Source: Phytopseudomonas flavescens
GTDB taxonomy: Bacteria; Pseudomonadota; Gammaproteobacteria; Pseudomonadales; Pseudomonadaceae
Length of the DNA stretch: 64,000 nucleotides
Reading direction: 5' to 3'
Assembly: GCF_900100535.1 (NCBI RefSeq)
Contig: NZ_FNDG01000018.1
Span: 61,134-125,133, forward strand
In this document: piece after piece, positions 8,791 through 18,127 of the stretch
Numbering within the stretch: the stretch's first letter is position 1
Layout of the letters: every line of letters begins with the position of its first letter
Program-made: the position numbers and the translations under genes
Notes under the pieces: model-generated
What the model was told of the DNA's origin: nothing
Seen by the model: the letters and a program-made list of their open reading frames with translations, nothing else
Databases searched by the model: none

Positions 8791-9684
8791 TCAAAACCCC
8801 GAGAGCAGCTTAAACAACCGTCGCCGCAACTCATAGAAAAAAGAATTCGTTGCTGATAAAGCTCTCAGCCTGTCGACCAGCGGAGCAGAACTAGTTAAAA
8901 CCCCTAAAACACTTCCCGAGGCACGCGCATGCTCGCACTCTATTCTTGACTTAAGAAAAGCGATTCCATTCCGGTCTAAATCAGCACGATGCTTATCGTA
9001 GAACCTCTCGAAAGCGCTCATACGTGGAGTTAAACGCCTATTATACTCAGAGAATGAAAGCTGCATATTAATGCTATTGCCCGAATGGACACGCCAATGG
9101 CATCCAATAACATCCGAATGGACTATAGTCCAACCCGGCATGTACCTAACTGCGACCTCCATCCATGTATCTTCATTGGGCAACGACTCAGGAACCGGAA
9201 AAATTTTGTCAAGCACAGGCCTAGACATTAGATAAGAAACCCCCGTAAACCCACCAACCCCGGTCGCTTTTGGCACAATCTGCCCATCAAATTTTTTATC
9301 TTCAGAAATCGTTTTAAGCTTGCAGAGCCCAACAACTGGAAGACTCGGGGAATAGGCGCTTACAGCTTTGAAGCGCTGACTCAAACTCCCTGGAGGCATC
9401 AAATCATCCCCCGCAAAAATACATACAAACGATCCCGTCGCCATTGAGACGCCGTAGTTAAATGCGGAGCATTTACCCGCACCAGGATTTTTTAAAACCT
9501 TTAATCTCGAATCACTTGCCGCCAACTCACAGACGATTGAATAAGTACTATCCTTAGAACCATCATCAACAAAGATTAATTCAAAATCTACATCTGACTG
9601 GTTCAATATACTCGAAACTGCCTCTCTCACATGGAGAGCCTCATCTTTCGCTGCGATGACGACACTTACGCCATGAAAATACAT
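8791..9684 (-). CDS. Glycosyltransferase family 2
   Basis: A 297-residue GT-A fold inverting glycosyltransferase. The N-terminus has SVVIAAKDEA followed by a VDDGSKDST nucleotide-binding motif near residue 40, and a FAGDDLMPPGS acidic metal-binding motif near residue 90. There is no clear membrane segment. It probably adds one sugar of the O-unit on the cytoplasmic face. Donor and linkage cannot be predicted. The gene is AT-richer than its neighbours wbpG and wbjB, like wzy and wzx beside it, which fits the variable serotype-specific core of the cluster. It starts two bases after the wzy stop. Confidence 0.85.
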   Translation of the reverse strand: MYFHGVSVVIAAKDEALHVREAVSSILNQSDVDFELIFVDDGSKDSTYSIVCELAASDSRLKVLKNPGAGKCSAFNYGVSMATGSFVCIFAGDDLMPPGSLSQRFKAVSAYSPSLPVVGLCKLKTISEDKKFDGQIVPKATGVGGFTGVSYLMSRPVLDKIFPVPESLPNEDTWMEVAVRYMPGWTIVHSDVIGCHWRVHSGNSINMQLSFSEYNRRLTPRMSAFERFYDKHRADLDRNGIAFLKSRIECEHARASGSVLGVLTSSAPLVDRLRALSATNSFFYELRRRLFKLLSGF

Positions 9685-9686
9685 CG

Positions 9687-10889
9687 CTATCGCTCCTTAA
9701 GCAAAATAACAATTAAAAACAAGAGTAAAAATCCATTTCCAAGCAGAGTCGGAACCAATGAACCATTAAATATATTTATACAGAAAACCGGCCAAATAGA
9801 CTTGAATGCCTCATTATCAGAAACAGCAAAAAGACGAAATATCTGACCAACCACGAAGGAATAGCCAACGACACCTACAAGCCCGAAATTTACGTAGGAG
9901 TCAACCACATAAAAGGAATTCGTATTTGCAGTCTCGTTCCAAGACCATTGATAAGCAAAAACGATTCGCTCTAAATTAACACGCTCCAAGAAAAATAAGC
10001 TGGAGAAAAATGAGCTTGTCGCTCCGAATAAATGGTCACCGGAAAACTGAGTGAAAAAAACGTGCAGGGTATCGGAAGCAGAAAAGAGTGGAACCCCTAC
10101 AATCCTCCACACCAGGTAATCCACTCCGCTTTTAGCACTGTATGATGCGCTAAAAAAACTATTTAAGTCGAATGCCCCCTGGTTTCCTTGTGCGCTCACA
10201 CTGGCAGCAACAAGAAAAAACAGCAATCCAAAAGCACCAAAAGAGAAAAATACCATTTTACGAAAGTCGAGGATCTTCAAGTACCAAAATACATACAGCA
10301 AAGGTAAGACAACGTTCAGAAAAAGCGCTTTTTGCATAAAGCTTACTGAGTACAGAAAGAATATAAAAAAACACAAAAACCGCCACTTGCTCTTCCTCAA
10401 AAAGAGACTTGACAAACTAAACGGAAGCAGGACACTAACAAAGACTGTACTTATGTAAATTAATGCTGACTCGTAGCCTGTACGTGCTTTCAGGAATCCG
10501 CCTCTCTGTTCATTCAGAGTGAGTTCATCTGCTCCTGTCAACATCGAAATCAAAGGAACGGCATCTGCCGTTAAAACTGCATAAGCGGAATACAGTAAAA
10601 AAAAACTCCATATCGTACCGTGTAGCGCTGTTGAGCTAACAACAATACGCCGGAGACCACCATGAACAAAATAATCTGGGAGAGGGAATGCTCTCCCAAT
10701 CGCAATCCCTATACATCCGCAGAAAGCAATGATGGACAGAAAAAGGAAACTATGCCCCTCACGCACACTTAAACCAAGAAAAAGAGACAGCAGTCCGTAG
10801 TAAAAAAAACAGGTTACGAAAAATAGAACCCATGAGGTATGAGCAGAAAAAATTTTATCTAGCAGTTTATTCACCAGCTCACTTCCCAT
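9687..10889 (-). CDS. wzy: Probable O-antigen polymerase Wzy
   Basis: A 400-residue, very hydrophobic protein with about ten predicted membrane segments and a larger loop around residues 230-300. Wzy proteins share almost no sequence, so the call rests on size, topology and position between wzx and a glycosyltransferase in a wzz/wzx-containing locus. Its expected job is to join O-units on the periplasmic side of the inner membrane, with chain length set by Wzz. Base composition is markedly AT-rich against the rest of the window, which is typical of horizontally exchanged polymerase genes. Confidence 0.75.
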   Translation of the reverse strand: MGSELVNKLLDKIFSAHTSWVLFFVTCFFYYGLLSLFLGLSVREGHSFLFLSIIAFCGCIGIAIGRAFPLPDYFVHGGLRRIVVSSTALHGTIWSFFLLYSAYAVLTADAVPLISMLTGADELTLNEQRGGFLKARTGYESALIYISTVFVSVLLPFSLSSLFLRKSKWRFLCFFIFFLYSVSFMQKALFLNVVLPLLYVFWYLKILDFRKMVFFSFGAFGLLFFLVAASVSAQGNQGAFDLNSFFSASYSAKSGVDYLVWRIVGVPLFSASDTLHVFFTQFSGDHLFGATSSFFSSLFFLERVNLERIVFAYQWSWNETANTNSFYVVDSYVNFGLVGVVGYSFVVGQIFRLFAVSDNEAFKSIWPVFCINIFNGSLVPTLLGNGFLLLFLIVILLKER

Positions 10890-10919
10890 TCGAACCAGGT
10901 AAGACCAATAGCGAGAGAC

Positions 10920-12266
10920 CTAAATAAAAAGTCCTACCACCCAAAGAAATACAAAAGCGAGACAAATGAACGGAAAAACGTAAACAGACACTTCCGCAAA
11001 CAAATCGACCGAATGTTTTATAGGCACCCCCAGCACATTAAGAACCACCAAAAAATATAGCAAATAGGAAACCAAGCCACTCAGGGCATAAGCCTCCACC
11101 ATAAAATCCTTGAAGATGAAGTAAAATAGCAAAACAGCAGATACTCGCATCAGCAATGCTGCTAATTGCAAGTAGAGAGCGATGTCCTGCTTACCCTTCA
11201 CATGCAAGCTCATGGAGATAGGCGACACTAGGAGCTGAAAAATAAACCACGGCGTCATCCACCCAACAAGCTCCCCGGCGCGTTGCCATTCGCTACCGAA
11301 TACAATGGGGAAGACTGTCGGGGCAACTATAGCAGCAAACAGCAACGGCCCAACACCAACTTTCGCAAGTTTAGCAAGCATACTTTTTGATAAAGTAGCC
11401 AGCTCTCCTTTACGCTCACTCAGCGGCGCTTGGGATAGATAAACTTGAGAAATAGCGTTTCCCAACAGAGCGATTGGGGCCTGAAGAACTCTCATAGCAA
11501 GCATTAAATAACCAGCCTCAGAGCCTCCTAATAAGAAGGCTATTAAAAGCAGCGGCAATTGAGAGGCAGCTTCATTTGCTAGAGACTCAAAAACAGAGTA
11601 CCTGGGAAACCGCCCGTATATTTGAAAAAAACGTCTTACATCCTGAAAAGACAAACCACAAAAATTTCCTGGGTCTTTTCTCAACAAAATAATGAAAGCA
11701 AAAGCCCCTACAACCCCACTCGCTAATTGCCCCCAAAGTAGCCCTGCAGCTGTAGCAAGCCAAATACCCGCACCTATCTGGATAGATACAACAACGATGG
11801 ACTGTGAGAATTTCACGAAGGATATAGATAAAAACTTTTTCTCTCTCACATACCACATTTGGAGGCTATTGAACGCTCCCATTGAGAAAAGCCCCAAGCC
11901 AACTAATGCAGAAAAGACATTAGATTCGATGCCCACGTTGATGGCAAAACCCCAAAGCAAAAACGATAAGCCAACAGCAATAAACGACGAAAATATCGCG
12001 GCGCAAACGATACCTAAGATCATTAATCGCCATGCATCACCAGAGGACTCGGGTAAGGAAATCGCAATATCAAATCTCAGACAGATAGCACCGGAAAAAA
12101 TACCGATTATGGCAACATATATAGCAAGGACATTAAAATTTTCTGGGGAATATAGTCGTGTAAGAACAGGAAGCGCCAAGAGCAACACAACCTGACCCAG
12201 AGCAGTCCCACCTACCAGTAAACCAGCAGCCTTGGTAACCTGATCCGGCTTCAACACGAACTTCAT
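10920..12266 (-). CDS. wzx: O-antigen flippase Wzx
   Basis: A 448-residue polytopic membrane protein of the MOP/polysaccharide transporter family, with about 12 hydrophobic segments and the family N-terminus (LLVGGTALGQVVLLLALP near residue 14 and a following TRLYSPENF). It is expected to flip the undecaprenyl-linked O-unit to the periplasm. The ATG at 12266 shares one base with the wbpE stop (TGATG), which gives translational coupling; an in-frame upstream codon at 12275 is less likely. Like wzy it is AT-rich. Confidence 0.88.
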   Translation of the reverse strand: MKFVLKPDQVTKAAGLLVGGTALGQVVLLLALPVLTRLYSPENFNVLAIYVAIIGIFSGAICLRFDIAISLPESSGDAWRLMILGIVCAAIFSSFIAVGLSFLLWGFAINVGIESNVFSALVGLGLFSMGAFNSLQMWYVREKKFLSISFVKFSQSIVVVSIQIGAGIWLATAAGLLWGQLASGVVGAFAFIILLRKDPGNFCGLSFQDVRRFFQIYGRFPRYSVFESLANEAASQLPLLLIAFLLGGSEAGYLMLAMRVLQAPIALLGNAISQVYLSQAPLSERKGELATLSKSMLAKLAKVGVGPLLFAAIVAPTVFPIVFGSEWQRAGELVGWMTPWFIFQLLVSPISMSLHVKGKQDIALYLQLAALLMRVSAVLLFYFIFKDFMVEAYALSGLVSYLLYFLVVLNVLGVPIKHSVDLFAEVSVYVFPFICLAFVFLWVVGLFI

Positions 12267-13348
12267 CAAGCACAATGCCCGATCGCGGAAACGATATCCT
12301 TGACTTGCGAGTGATCAAGATAAGGATGCATCGGTAAACTGACTACCCGTTGAGAAATCGAGTCACCTATAGGAAGAGTTTTGTCGTCAGCAACAGCAGG
12401 CTGCTTATTCAATGGTATGGGATAATGCACAGCGGTTGGTATACCTTGGGCCTTAAGGTGCTGCTGCAAGTTATCGCGATTGCCTACACATATCGTGTAT
12501 TGGGCATAGGCACTGACGTTATGTGGTTCGATAAAGGGTGTTTTTATCTGCTGCTTAGCCAATAGCTCATTATAACAAGCCGCCACATTCAGCCGAGCAG
12601 TTAATTCATTCTGAAAAATTTCTAGTTTAGGCAGCAAAATAGCCGCCTGCAGCGTGTCCAGTCGACTATTCACCCCAACTCGGATATGGTGATAACGGCG
12701 ATCCTGGCCGTGTCGTGCTATTTGTCGAAGTACCTTGGCAAGCTCGTCATCATTGGTGAATATCGCTCCGCCATCACCATAACAGCCCAATGGTTTGCTC
12801 GGGAAAAAGCTCGTGCAGGCGATAGTAGATAGGTTGCATGAACGCCGTCCTTTATAGGTGGCGCCAAAGCTCTGCGCGGCATCTTCTATAACGGGAATGC
12901 CATACCCCTTGGCAATTGCATTGATAGCGTCGAAATCAGCACATTGGCCATATAACGACACAGGGATGATCGCTTTGGTACGGGGCGTGATGGCTGCCTC
13001 CAACAACTGCGGATCCAGATTGTAGGTGCGCGCACAAACATCGACGTAAACCGGTTTGGCTCCCAGCAGCACTACGGTTTCAGCCGTGGCGATATAGGTA
13101 AATCCTGGTGTGATCACTTCATCGCCAGGGCCTATGCCCAGGGCCATCTGGGCAATCTGCAGAGCATCGGTGCCATTGGCCACAGTAATGCAATACCTGG
13201 CGCCGACGAAGTTCGCCAGCCGCTCTTCCAATTCAGCGACCTCAGGGCCAAGGATGTATTGCCCATGGTCGAGTACGCGCTGGATTCCAGCGTCGATCTT
13301 GTCCTTGATCAACGCTTGCTGCGCCTTGAGGTCGATGAAGTCGATCAT
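12266..13348 (-). CDS. wbpE: Sugar aminotransferase WbpE (DegT/DnrJ/EryC1 family)
   Basis: A 360-residue PLP-dependent aminotransferase. The PLP lysine is Lys185 in FFPSKPLG, and a preceding EDAAQSFGA motif near residue 155 is typical. WbpE transfers an amino group from glutamate to C3 of the 3-keto UDP-GlcNAcA made by WbpB, giving UDP-GlcNAc(3NH2)A. It overlaps wbpD by ATGA at 13345-13348 and is coupled to wzx downstream. With wbpA, wbpB and wbpD it forms the complete four-step route to UDP-GlcNAc(3NAc)A. Confidence 0.94.
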   Translation of the reverse strand: MIDFIDLKAQQALIKDKIDAGIQRVLDHGQYILGPEVAELEERLANFVGARYCITVANGTDALQIAQMALGIGPGDEVITPGFTYIATAETVVLLGAKPVYVDVCARTYNLDPQLLEAAITPRTKAIIPVSLYGQCADFDAINAIAKGYGIPVIEDAAQSFGATYKGRRSCNLSTIACTSFFPSKPLGCYGDGGAIFTNDDELAKVLRQIARHGQDRRYHHIRVGVNSRLDTLQAAILLPKLEIFQNELTARLNVAACYNELLAKQQIKTPFIEPHNVSAYAQYTICVGNRDNLQQHLKAQGIPTAVHYPIPLNKQPAVADDKTLPIGDSISQRVVSLPMHPYLDHSQVKDIVSAIGHCA

Positions 13349-13929
13349 TGCTGGGTTTCCTTGGAAAGAACATTGCCGTTAAGTATGTACCGGGCGCCGC
13401 TATGTTCGCAGGTGGCGACCCCCTCTCCACTGAGGGGCAACGCCAATTGCTCGCCGTATTCACTCATCCAACCAATTTGTCGCGCAGGTACGCCCACCAT
13501 CAAGGCGTAGCTGGGTACATCCTTATTGATTACCGCACCAGCACCAATGAACGCGAATTCGCCAATCGTCACGCCACAAACGATGGTGCAATTGGCACCA
13601 AGGGTTGCGCCCTTTTTCACCAGCGTGTCGCGATACTCGCTTTTTCGCTCTATCAGTGAACGAGGGTTATAAACGTTGGTGAACACCATACTGGGGCCGC
13701 AAAAAACGCCCTCCTCCAAAGTCACGTTGTCGTAAACCGACACGTTATTCTGGATCTTGCAGTTGTCGGCGATCACTACCTTATTGCCAACGAATACATT
13801 CTGGCCCAGCGAAACGCCAGCACCAATGCGAGCTCCAGGGCACACATGGACGAAATGCCATACCCGTGAATCATTGCCAATCTGTGCGCCGTCATCGACG
13901 ATCGCGGAAGGATGCTTGTAGTAGGCCAT
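13345..13929 (-). CDS. wbpD: Sugar N-acetyltransferase WbpD
   Basis: A 194-residue left-handed beta-helix acyltransferase built of hexapeptide repeats (for example the IGNDSRVWHFVHV region near residue 17 and the VTIGEFAFIGAGAVI region near residue 135). WbpD acetylates the C3 amino group made by WbpE, using acetyl-CoA. The length matches the P. aeruginosa protein closely. It sits between the acyltransferase gene and wbpE, the order of the O5 locus, and overlaps wbpE by four bases. Confidence 0.93.
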   Translation of the reverse strand: MAYYKHPSAIVDDGAQIGNDSRVWHFVHVCPGARIGAGVSLGQNVFVGNKVVIADNCKIQNNVSVYDNVTLEEGVFCGPSMVFTNVYNPRSLIERKSEYRDTLVKKGATLGANCTIVCGVTIGEFAFIGAGAVINKDVPSYALMVGVPARQIGWMSEYGEQLALPLSGEGVATCEHSGARYILNGNVLSKETQQ

Positions 13930-13934
13930 ATTGA

Positions 13935-15785
13935 TCAGTGATCACCAAGTAGACGGGCCAACTCCGGCGCTGCGTAGCGTCCGTAGTGTTTGGCACCTAT
14001 TTCATTAAGATGATGCGCGTCCATATAGATCAACTCGCCGTGATCGAATGGCGCGTTCGCGAAAAAGGCAGAGGCGGAGTAATCGACAAACTGAGCGCCA
14101 GGATACTTCGTGATGAGTTCCTTGATCCTTAGATTTGCATTTTTCCATTCAGGATCTTGGTGGACAGCGGCAGGTAGACCTAACGCTTCGAAATGACGCG
14201 CCCTCAAGAGATTGCCATCAAACATCGGGATCTGAGCAAGGACGATGACCTTCTTGCCTGAAGCAAGCGAACTGCTCACGAACGATGAGATCGCGCCTAG
14301 AAACCGTTCGCTGCCGAAATGCCAACGCCACTTCCCTACCAACACGATCACCTTGAAATCGCTCAGCGCTTGCTGCACAGCCTTGATCTGATTTCGGCAA
14401 TCTTCTTGAGCGTAATCAGGAATACGTTCGACATCGAAATCAGGTACAGGCACACAACTGCTGCCAGTGATTAGCTTCACGGAAAAGCCTTCGGCCTGGC
14501 CTGCCACATCGAAGAAGTAATTGAGCTGTGCCCCATGGCTATCACCAATTACCAGCGCCTCTGGAGGGAGATCCTTATCTCCTCGCACACAGTTGCCCAC
14601 CAAGCGTCCGTGGCAGATTTCCTCTGGTTTTGCATAGCGAGCCATCGCTGTGGGAACTTCCGCTTGCGATCCAGAACCCAGGTGCGGCGAAGCCAACATG
14701 GCTAGTGCGCACACTGACGCCATCGCAGCGGCGATGCCAAAGCCCGACGGCGTCAACTTCAAGCGTCTTGCAGGCGTCTCTATCCAGCGCAACGAAATTA
14801 CAGAGAGGATCAATGTCAGTGACACGATCGAAGCGGTTGCCTGCCAAGTCAGCTCGTAGGCACCGGTGTAGTAACGATAAATGGCCAGTAGCGGCCAATG
14901 CCACAAATAGATGGAATACGACAAGCCACCGACCCAAACAGCGGCACGGTGAGACAATAGAATATTGATCCAGCCGTTGCGTGCGGCGATCAAGAGAGCT
15001 GTGCCTAGACAAGGTAATAGCGCCCAGAGGCCGGGAAATCTGCCTTGGTCGACTACGGTGAAGCCCGCGATGAGCAGAACAAGACCTACTCCACCAGCAG
15101 CGGTGGCTAAAGCAATAGACCAACTTCGCCCCAGCGATAAGACCGCCAGCAAAGCCCCGATCAAAAACTCGCCGGCCCGGCCAATAGATGAAAAATAAGC
15201 GTGCGTGGCTTGATCTGCTAAAAGCTGGTACTGCGAGTACCCTAACGTGACGAATATTAAAAACGCTAGAGCTAGCGCTCGGTAGCGGACGGGAGTCAAA
15301 CCAAAAAAGAGTGGAAAAAACAAATAGAACTGCATCTCGATGGCCAAGGACCACGTATGCAACAGAGGCAGTTCATGGCTTGCAGGCGCGAAATAACTAC
15401 CGAAATCTGAAAAATAAAAATTGCTGTAGAAGCCCAGAGCGGAACCTAGGCTGTCTTGGTATATATCGAAGTCAGGAGGCAGAAACATCCAGGCTGCCAA
15501 TAAGGTGACCAAGGTCAGCATGACCAGATAGGCCGGCACAATTCTGCGTGCGCGTGCCCAGTAGAACAGCTTCCAATCGACAGCATCGCCTTGCTTCAAC
15601 AACATTGACGTGATGATGAAGCCGGATATGACCAGAAACATATCAACGCCGGTAAAGCCTGAAGGCAGCCAATCCTTTTCGATATGGAACACCAAGACAG
15701 CCAGCACCGCCAATGCACGAAGCCCCTGAACATCGCGCCGAACATCGCGCGCAGAAGAGCGGCTGATTGTCTTGGTTTTAAACAT
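13935..15785 (-). CDS. wbpC: WbpC/OafA-like acyltransferase with C-terminal SGNH domain
   Basis: A 616-residue membrane acyltransferase. The N-terminal part (to about residue 350) is an acyltransferase-3 domain with about ten membrane segments, starting DVQGLRALAVLAVLVFH, which holds the conserved R and H of the family. The C-terminal 230 residues look like a periplasmic SGNH hydrolase domain: VIGDSHGAQ near residue 415 and a terminal DAHHLNEIGA (Asp-x-x-His). Such proteins O-acetylate polysaccharides. The position between wbpB and wbpD equals that of wbpC in P. aeruginosa O5. The acceptor sugar is not predictable. Confidence 0.85.
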   Translation of the reverse strand: MFKTKTISRSSARDVRRDVQGLRALAVLAVLVFHIEKDWLPSGFTGVDMFLVISGFIITSMLLKQGDAVDWKLFYWARARRIVPAYLVMLTLVTLLAAWMFLPPDFDIYQDSLGSALGFYSNFYFSDFGSYFAPASHELPLLHTWSLAIEMQFYLFFPLFFGLTPVRYRALALAFLIFVTLGYSQYQLLADQATHAYFSSIGRAGEFLIGALLAVLSLGRSWSIALATAAGGVGLVLLIAGFTVVDQGRFPGLWALLPCLGTALLIAARNGWINILLSHRAAVWVGGLSYSIYLWHWPLLAIYRYYTGAYELTWQATASIVSLTLILSVISLRWIETPARRLKLTPSGFGIAAAMASVCALAMLASPHLGSGSQAEVPTAMARYAKPEEICHGRLVGNCVRGDKDLPPEALVIGDSHGAQLNYFFDVAGQAEGFSVKLITGSSCVPVPDFDVERIPDYAQEDCRNQIKAVQQALSDFKVIVLVGKWRWHFGSERFLGAISSFVSSSLASGKKVIVLAQIPMFDGNLLRARHFEALGLPAAVHQDPEWKNANLRIKELITKYPGAQFVDYSASAFFANAPFDHGELIYMDAHHLNEIGAKHYGRYAAPELARLLGDH

Positions 15786-15809
15786 CGGAAATAGCCCGTG
15801 AGATCAGTG

Positions 15810-16757
15810 TCAATTCAAACAACCGAGAAAGGGATGCCCCTCTCCATTCACTGCAGTAACTGCAGTGGCAGAGCGAATGGTATCGACTGTCTGAACACAA
15901 TGCCTGGCGTCCTCAATTCCGTAACCGCGACCCGCCAAAATTTCCTGGTAGCTGATGGTATGTAGGTCGGTGAAGCCTTCAGAAAACTCGATTTCATCGC
16001 CGTCCACGGTGATCGATCGATAGGTCGGCTTCTTACCCTTCACGCTTTCTGGCAAATCATCAGCGTCGATGGACAGGAACCAGCGCACACGTGCTTTCTC
16101 ATATTCGAGGTAGCCAGCCGCTTTGTAGTCGTTAGCGTAATGCAATACATTGCGCTGCAGCTTGCCGAAGATGAAATGCAGCATGTCGTAGAAGTGCACA
16201 CCTATGTTCGTAGCGACACCGTATGATTTGCGCGGATCCCCCTTCCAACTCTCCATATACCATTTGCCGCGGGACGTGATGTAAGTCAGCTCGACATCGT
16301 ACTTGGCCTCGCGATTTTCGCTGGCAACCTTTTCCTTTAGGCTCAAAATTGCTTGGTGATGCCGCAACTGCAGAATGTTGTAAACACGCTTGCCGGTCTC
16401 CTTCTCTACGCGGGCCAGCTCATCCAGCACTTCAGGCGTAGGTACCAGCGGCTTCTCGCAAATGACATCACATCCCAGCCGCAGACCGGCGGCGATATGC
16501 GCGTGATGCAAGTAGTTGGGCGAGCAGACTGCGACATAATCAAGAGCCGTGGCCGGATCTCGCTTGATGCGGTTGGCATGCTCGGCGAAACGTTCAAACT
16601 CAGTGAAGAATTCGCTCTGAGGCGACAGGCTGTCGATGATCCCGACAGAGTCATTGATGTCATAAGCGGAGACCAACTCGTTACCCGTATCCTTGATAGC
16701 TCGCATATGGCGAGGAGCGATATAACCAGCGGCGCCGATAAGTGCAAATCGTTTCAA
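15810..16757 (-). CDS. wbpB: UDP-GlcNAcA 3-dehydrogenase WbpB
   Basis: A 315-residue Gfo/Idh/MocA-family oxidoreductase with the N-terminal ALIGAAGYIA NAD-binding segment, the EKPLVPTPE motif near residue 107 and a long C-terminal half characteristic of WbpB (GDPRKSYGVATN near residue 185). It oxidises C3 of UDP-GlcNAcA, working as a pair with WbpE. I start at TTG 16757 because GGGGGAGG lies about 6 bases upstream. The GTG at 16772 begins before this ribosome site and would overlap the wbpA stop region. The resulting length is within one residue of what I recall for the P. aeruginosa protein. Confidence 0.94.
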   Translation of the reverse strand: MKRFALIGAAGYIAPRHMRAIKDTGNELVSAYDINDSVGIIDSLSPQSEFFTEFERFAEHANRIKRDPATALDYVAVCSPNYLHHAHIAAGLRLGCDVICEKPLVPTPEVLDELARVEKETGKRVYNILQLRHHQAILSLKEKVASENREAKYDVELTYITSRGKWYMESWKGDPRKSYGVATNIGVHFYDMLHFIFGKLQRNVLHYANDYKAAGYLEYEKARVRWFLSIDADDLPESVKGKKPTYRSITVDGDEIEFSEGFTDLHTISYQEILAGRGYGIEDARHCVQTVDTIRSATAVTAVNGEGHPFLGCLN

Positions 16758-16772
16758 AATGACCTCCCCCAC

Positions 16773-18089
16773 TTAAGCTTTGATTACGTTGGCAGCAGGC
16801 GCACGGTACTTACCGCGGCTATCGACTATCAACTTCGCATGCTGACTGATCAAATCGTAATCAAACTTATCATGATCAGTGGCGAGAATAACTGCGTCGA
16901 AGCGCTGGAGGTTCTCGGCGGTAAGCGGCTCGCTAGACAAATCGAAATTATGCTCACGCATTTTAGGAAATTTAGGCACATGTGGATCGCTATATGCGAC
17001 TCGACATCCTTTCGCCTCGATCAACTCCATGATCTCCACCGAGGGCGACTCACGCATATCGTCTACGTTCTTCTTGTAGGCGATACCAAGTACGAGCACA
17101 TTACTGCCTTTAAGCGGTTTACCCGCGTCGTTCAGGCCATCCATCAGCTTGGTAACGACATATTCAGGCATAGCCTGGTTGACCTCACCGGATAGTTCGA
17201 TGAAACGAGTGTGCAAGCCATACTCGCGAGCTTTCCAGGTCAGGTAGAAGGGATCAATTGGGATGCAGTGACCACCGAGCCCAGGGCCAGGATAGTAAGG
17301 AGTGAACCCGAATGGCTTGGTTGCTGCGGCATCAACGACTTCGAAGATGTCGATACCCATGCGATCAGCGACGATCTTCATCTCATTTACTAGGCCAATA
17401 TTTACCGCACGGTGGATATTTTCGAGCAGCTTGGTCATTTCTGCAGCTTTAGTGGAGCTGACGGACACGACTTTGTCGATGGCCTGCTCATAGAGCGCAA
17501 CACCTACATCGAGACAGGCAGGCGTATGACCACCAATTACCTTCGGAATGGTGCGTGTTTCAAAATTGGGATTGCCTGGGTCTTCACGTTCTGGCGAGTA
17601 GACCAAGAAGATATTCTCACCGACTTTCAGCCCTGCATGCTCGACACGTGGCAGCAGCTCCTCCTCGGTGGTGCCTGGATAAGTGGTGCTTTCCAATGAC
17701 ACAACCTGCCCCTCACGTAGGTAGGGTTTGATCGCGTCAGTAGTATTTATAACGAAGCTCATGTCCGGCTCGCGATACTTATTTAGCGGTGTCGGTACGC
17801 ATAGAATCAAAGCGTCGCACTCACTGACGCGCTGAAAATCCGTTGTCGCTTCGAATCCCGAAGAACGTGCGGAAGCTACTTTTTGAGCGGGAATGTGCTC
17901 AATATAACTCCCGCCAGCATTGAGCGTATCGACCTTATTGACATCGATATCGATACCTAAAACGCGGAATCCAATTGCGTTGTAGCGCAACATAAGCGGC
18001 AACCCTACGTAGCCAAGACCGACAATACCAATCAGGGCCTCCCTGCTCTTGAACTTGGCAACGCTTGTCTGCTTGATAGCTGACGTCAT
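16773..18089 (-). CDS. wbpA: UDP-GlcNAc 6-dehydrogenase WbpA
   Basis: A 438-residue UDP-glucose/UDP-HexNAc dehydrogenase family protein. It has an N-terminal Rossmann motif GLGYVG (residues 24-29), the central domain, and the catalytic Cys275 in LGGHCIPID. It oxidises UDP-GlcNAc to UDP-GlcNAcA using NAD, the entry step of the diamino uronic acid branch. It is the first biosynthetic gene after wzz, as in P. aeruginosa O5, and wbpB follows. Size agrees with the family. Confidence 0.94.
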   Translation of the reverse strand: MTSAIKQTSVAKFKSREALIGIVGLGYVGLPLMLRYNAIGFRVLGIDIDVNKVDTLNAGGSYIEHIPAQKVASARSSGFEATTDFQRVSECDALILCVPTPLNKYREPDMSFVINTTDAIKPYLREGQVVSLESTTYPGTTEEELLPRVEHAGLKVGENIFLVYSPEREDPGNPNFETRTIPKVIGGHTPACLDVGVALYEQAIDKVVSVSSTKAAEMTKLLENIHRAVNIGLVNEMKIVADRMGIDIFEVVDAAATKPFGFTPYYPGPGLGGHCIPIDPFYLTWKAREYGLHTRFIELSGEVNQAMPEYVVTKLMDGLNDAGKPLKGSNVLVLGIAYKKNVDDMRESPSVEIMELIEAKGCRVAYSDPHVPKFPKMREHNFDLSSEPLTAENLQRFDAVILATDHDKFDYDLISQHAKLIVDSRGKYRAPAANVIKA

Positions 18090-18127
18090 GTAACACTCCA
18101 GATACTTATAGAATATAGATATAAAAA

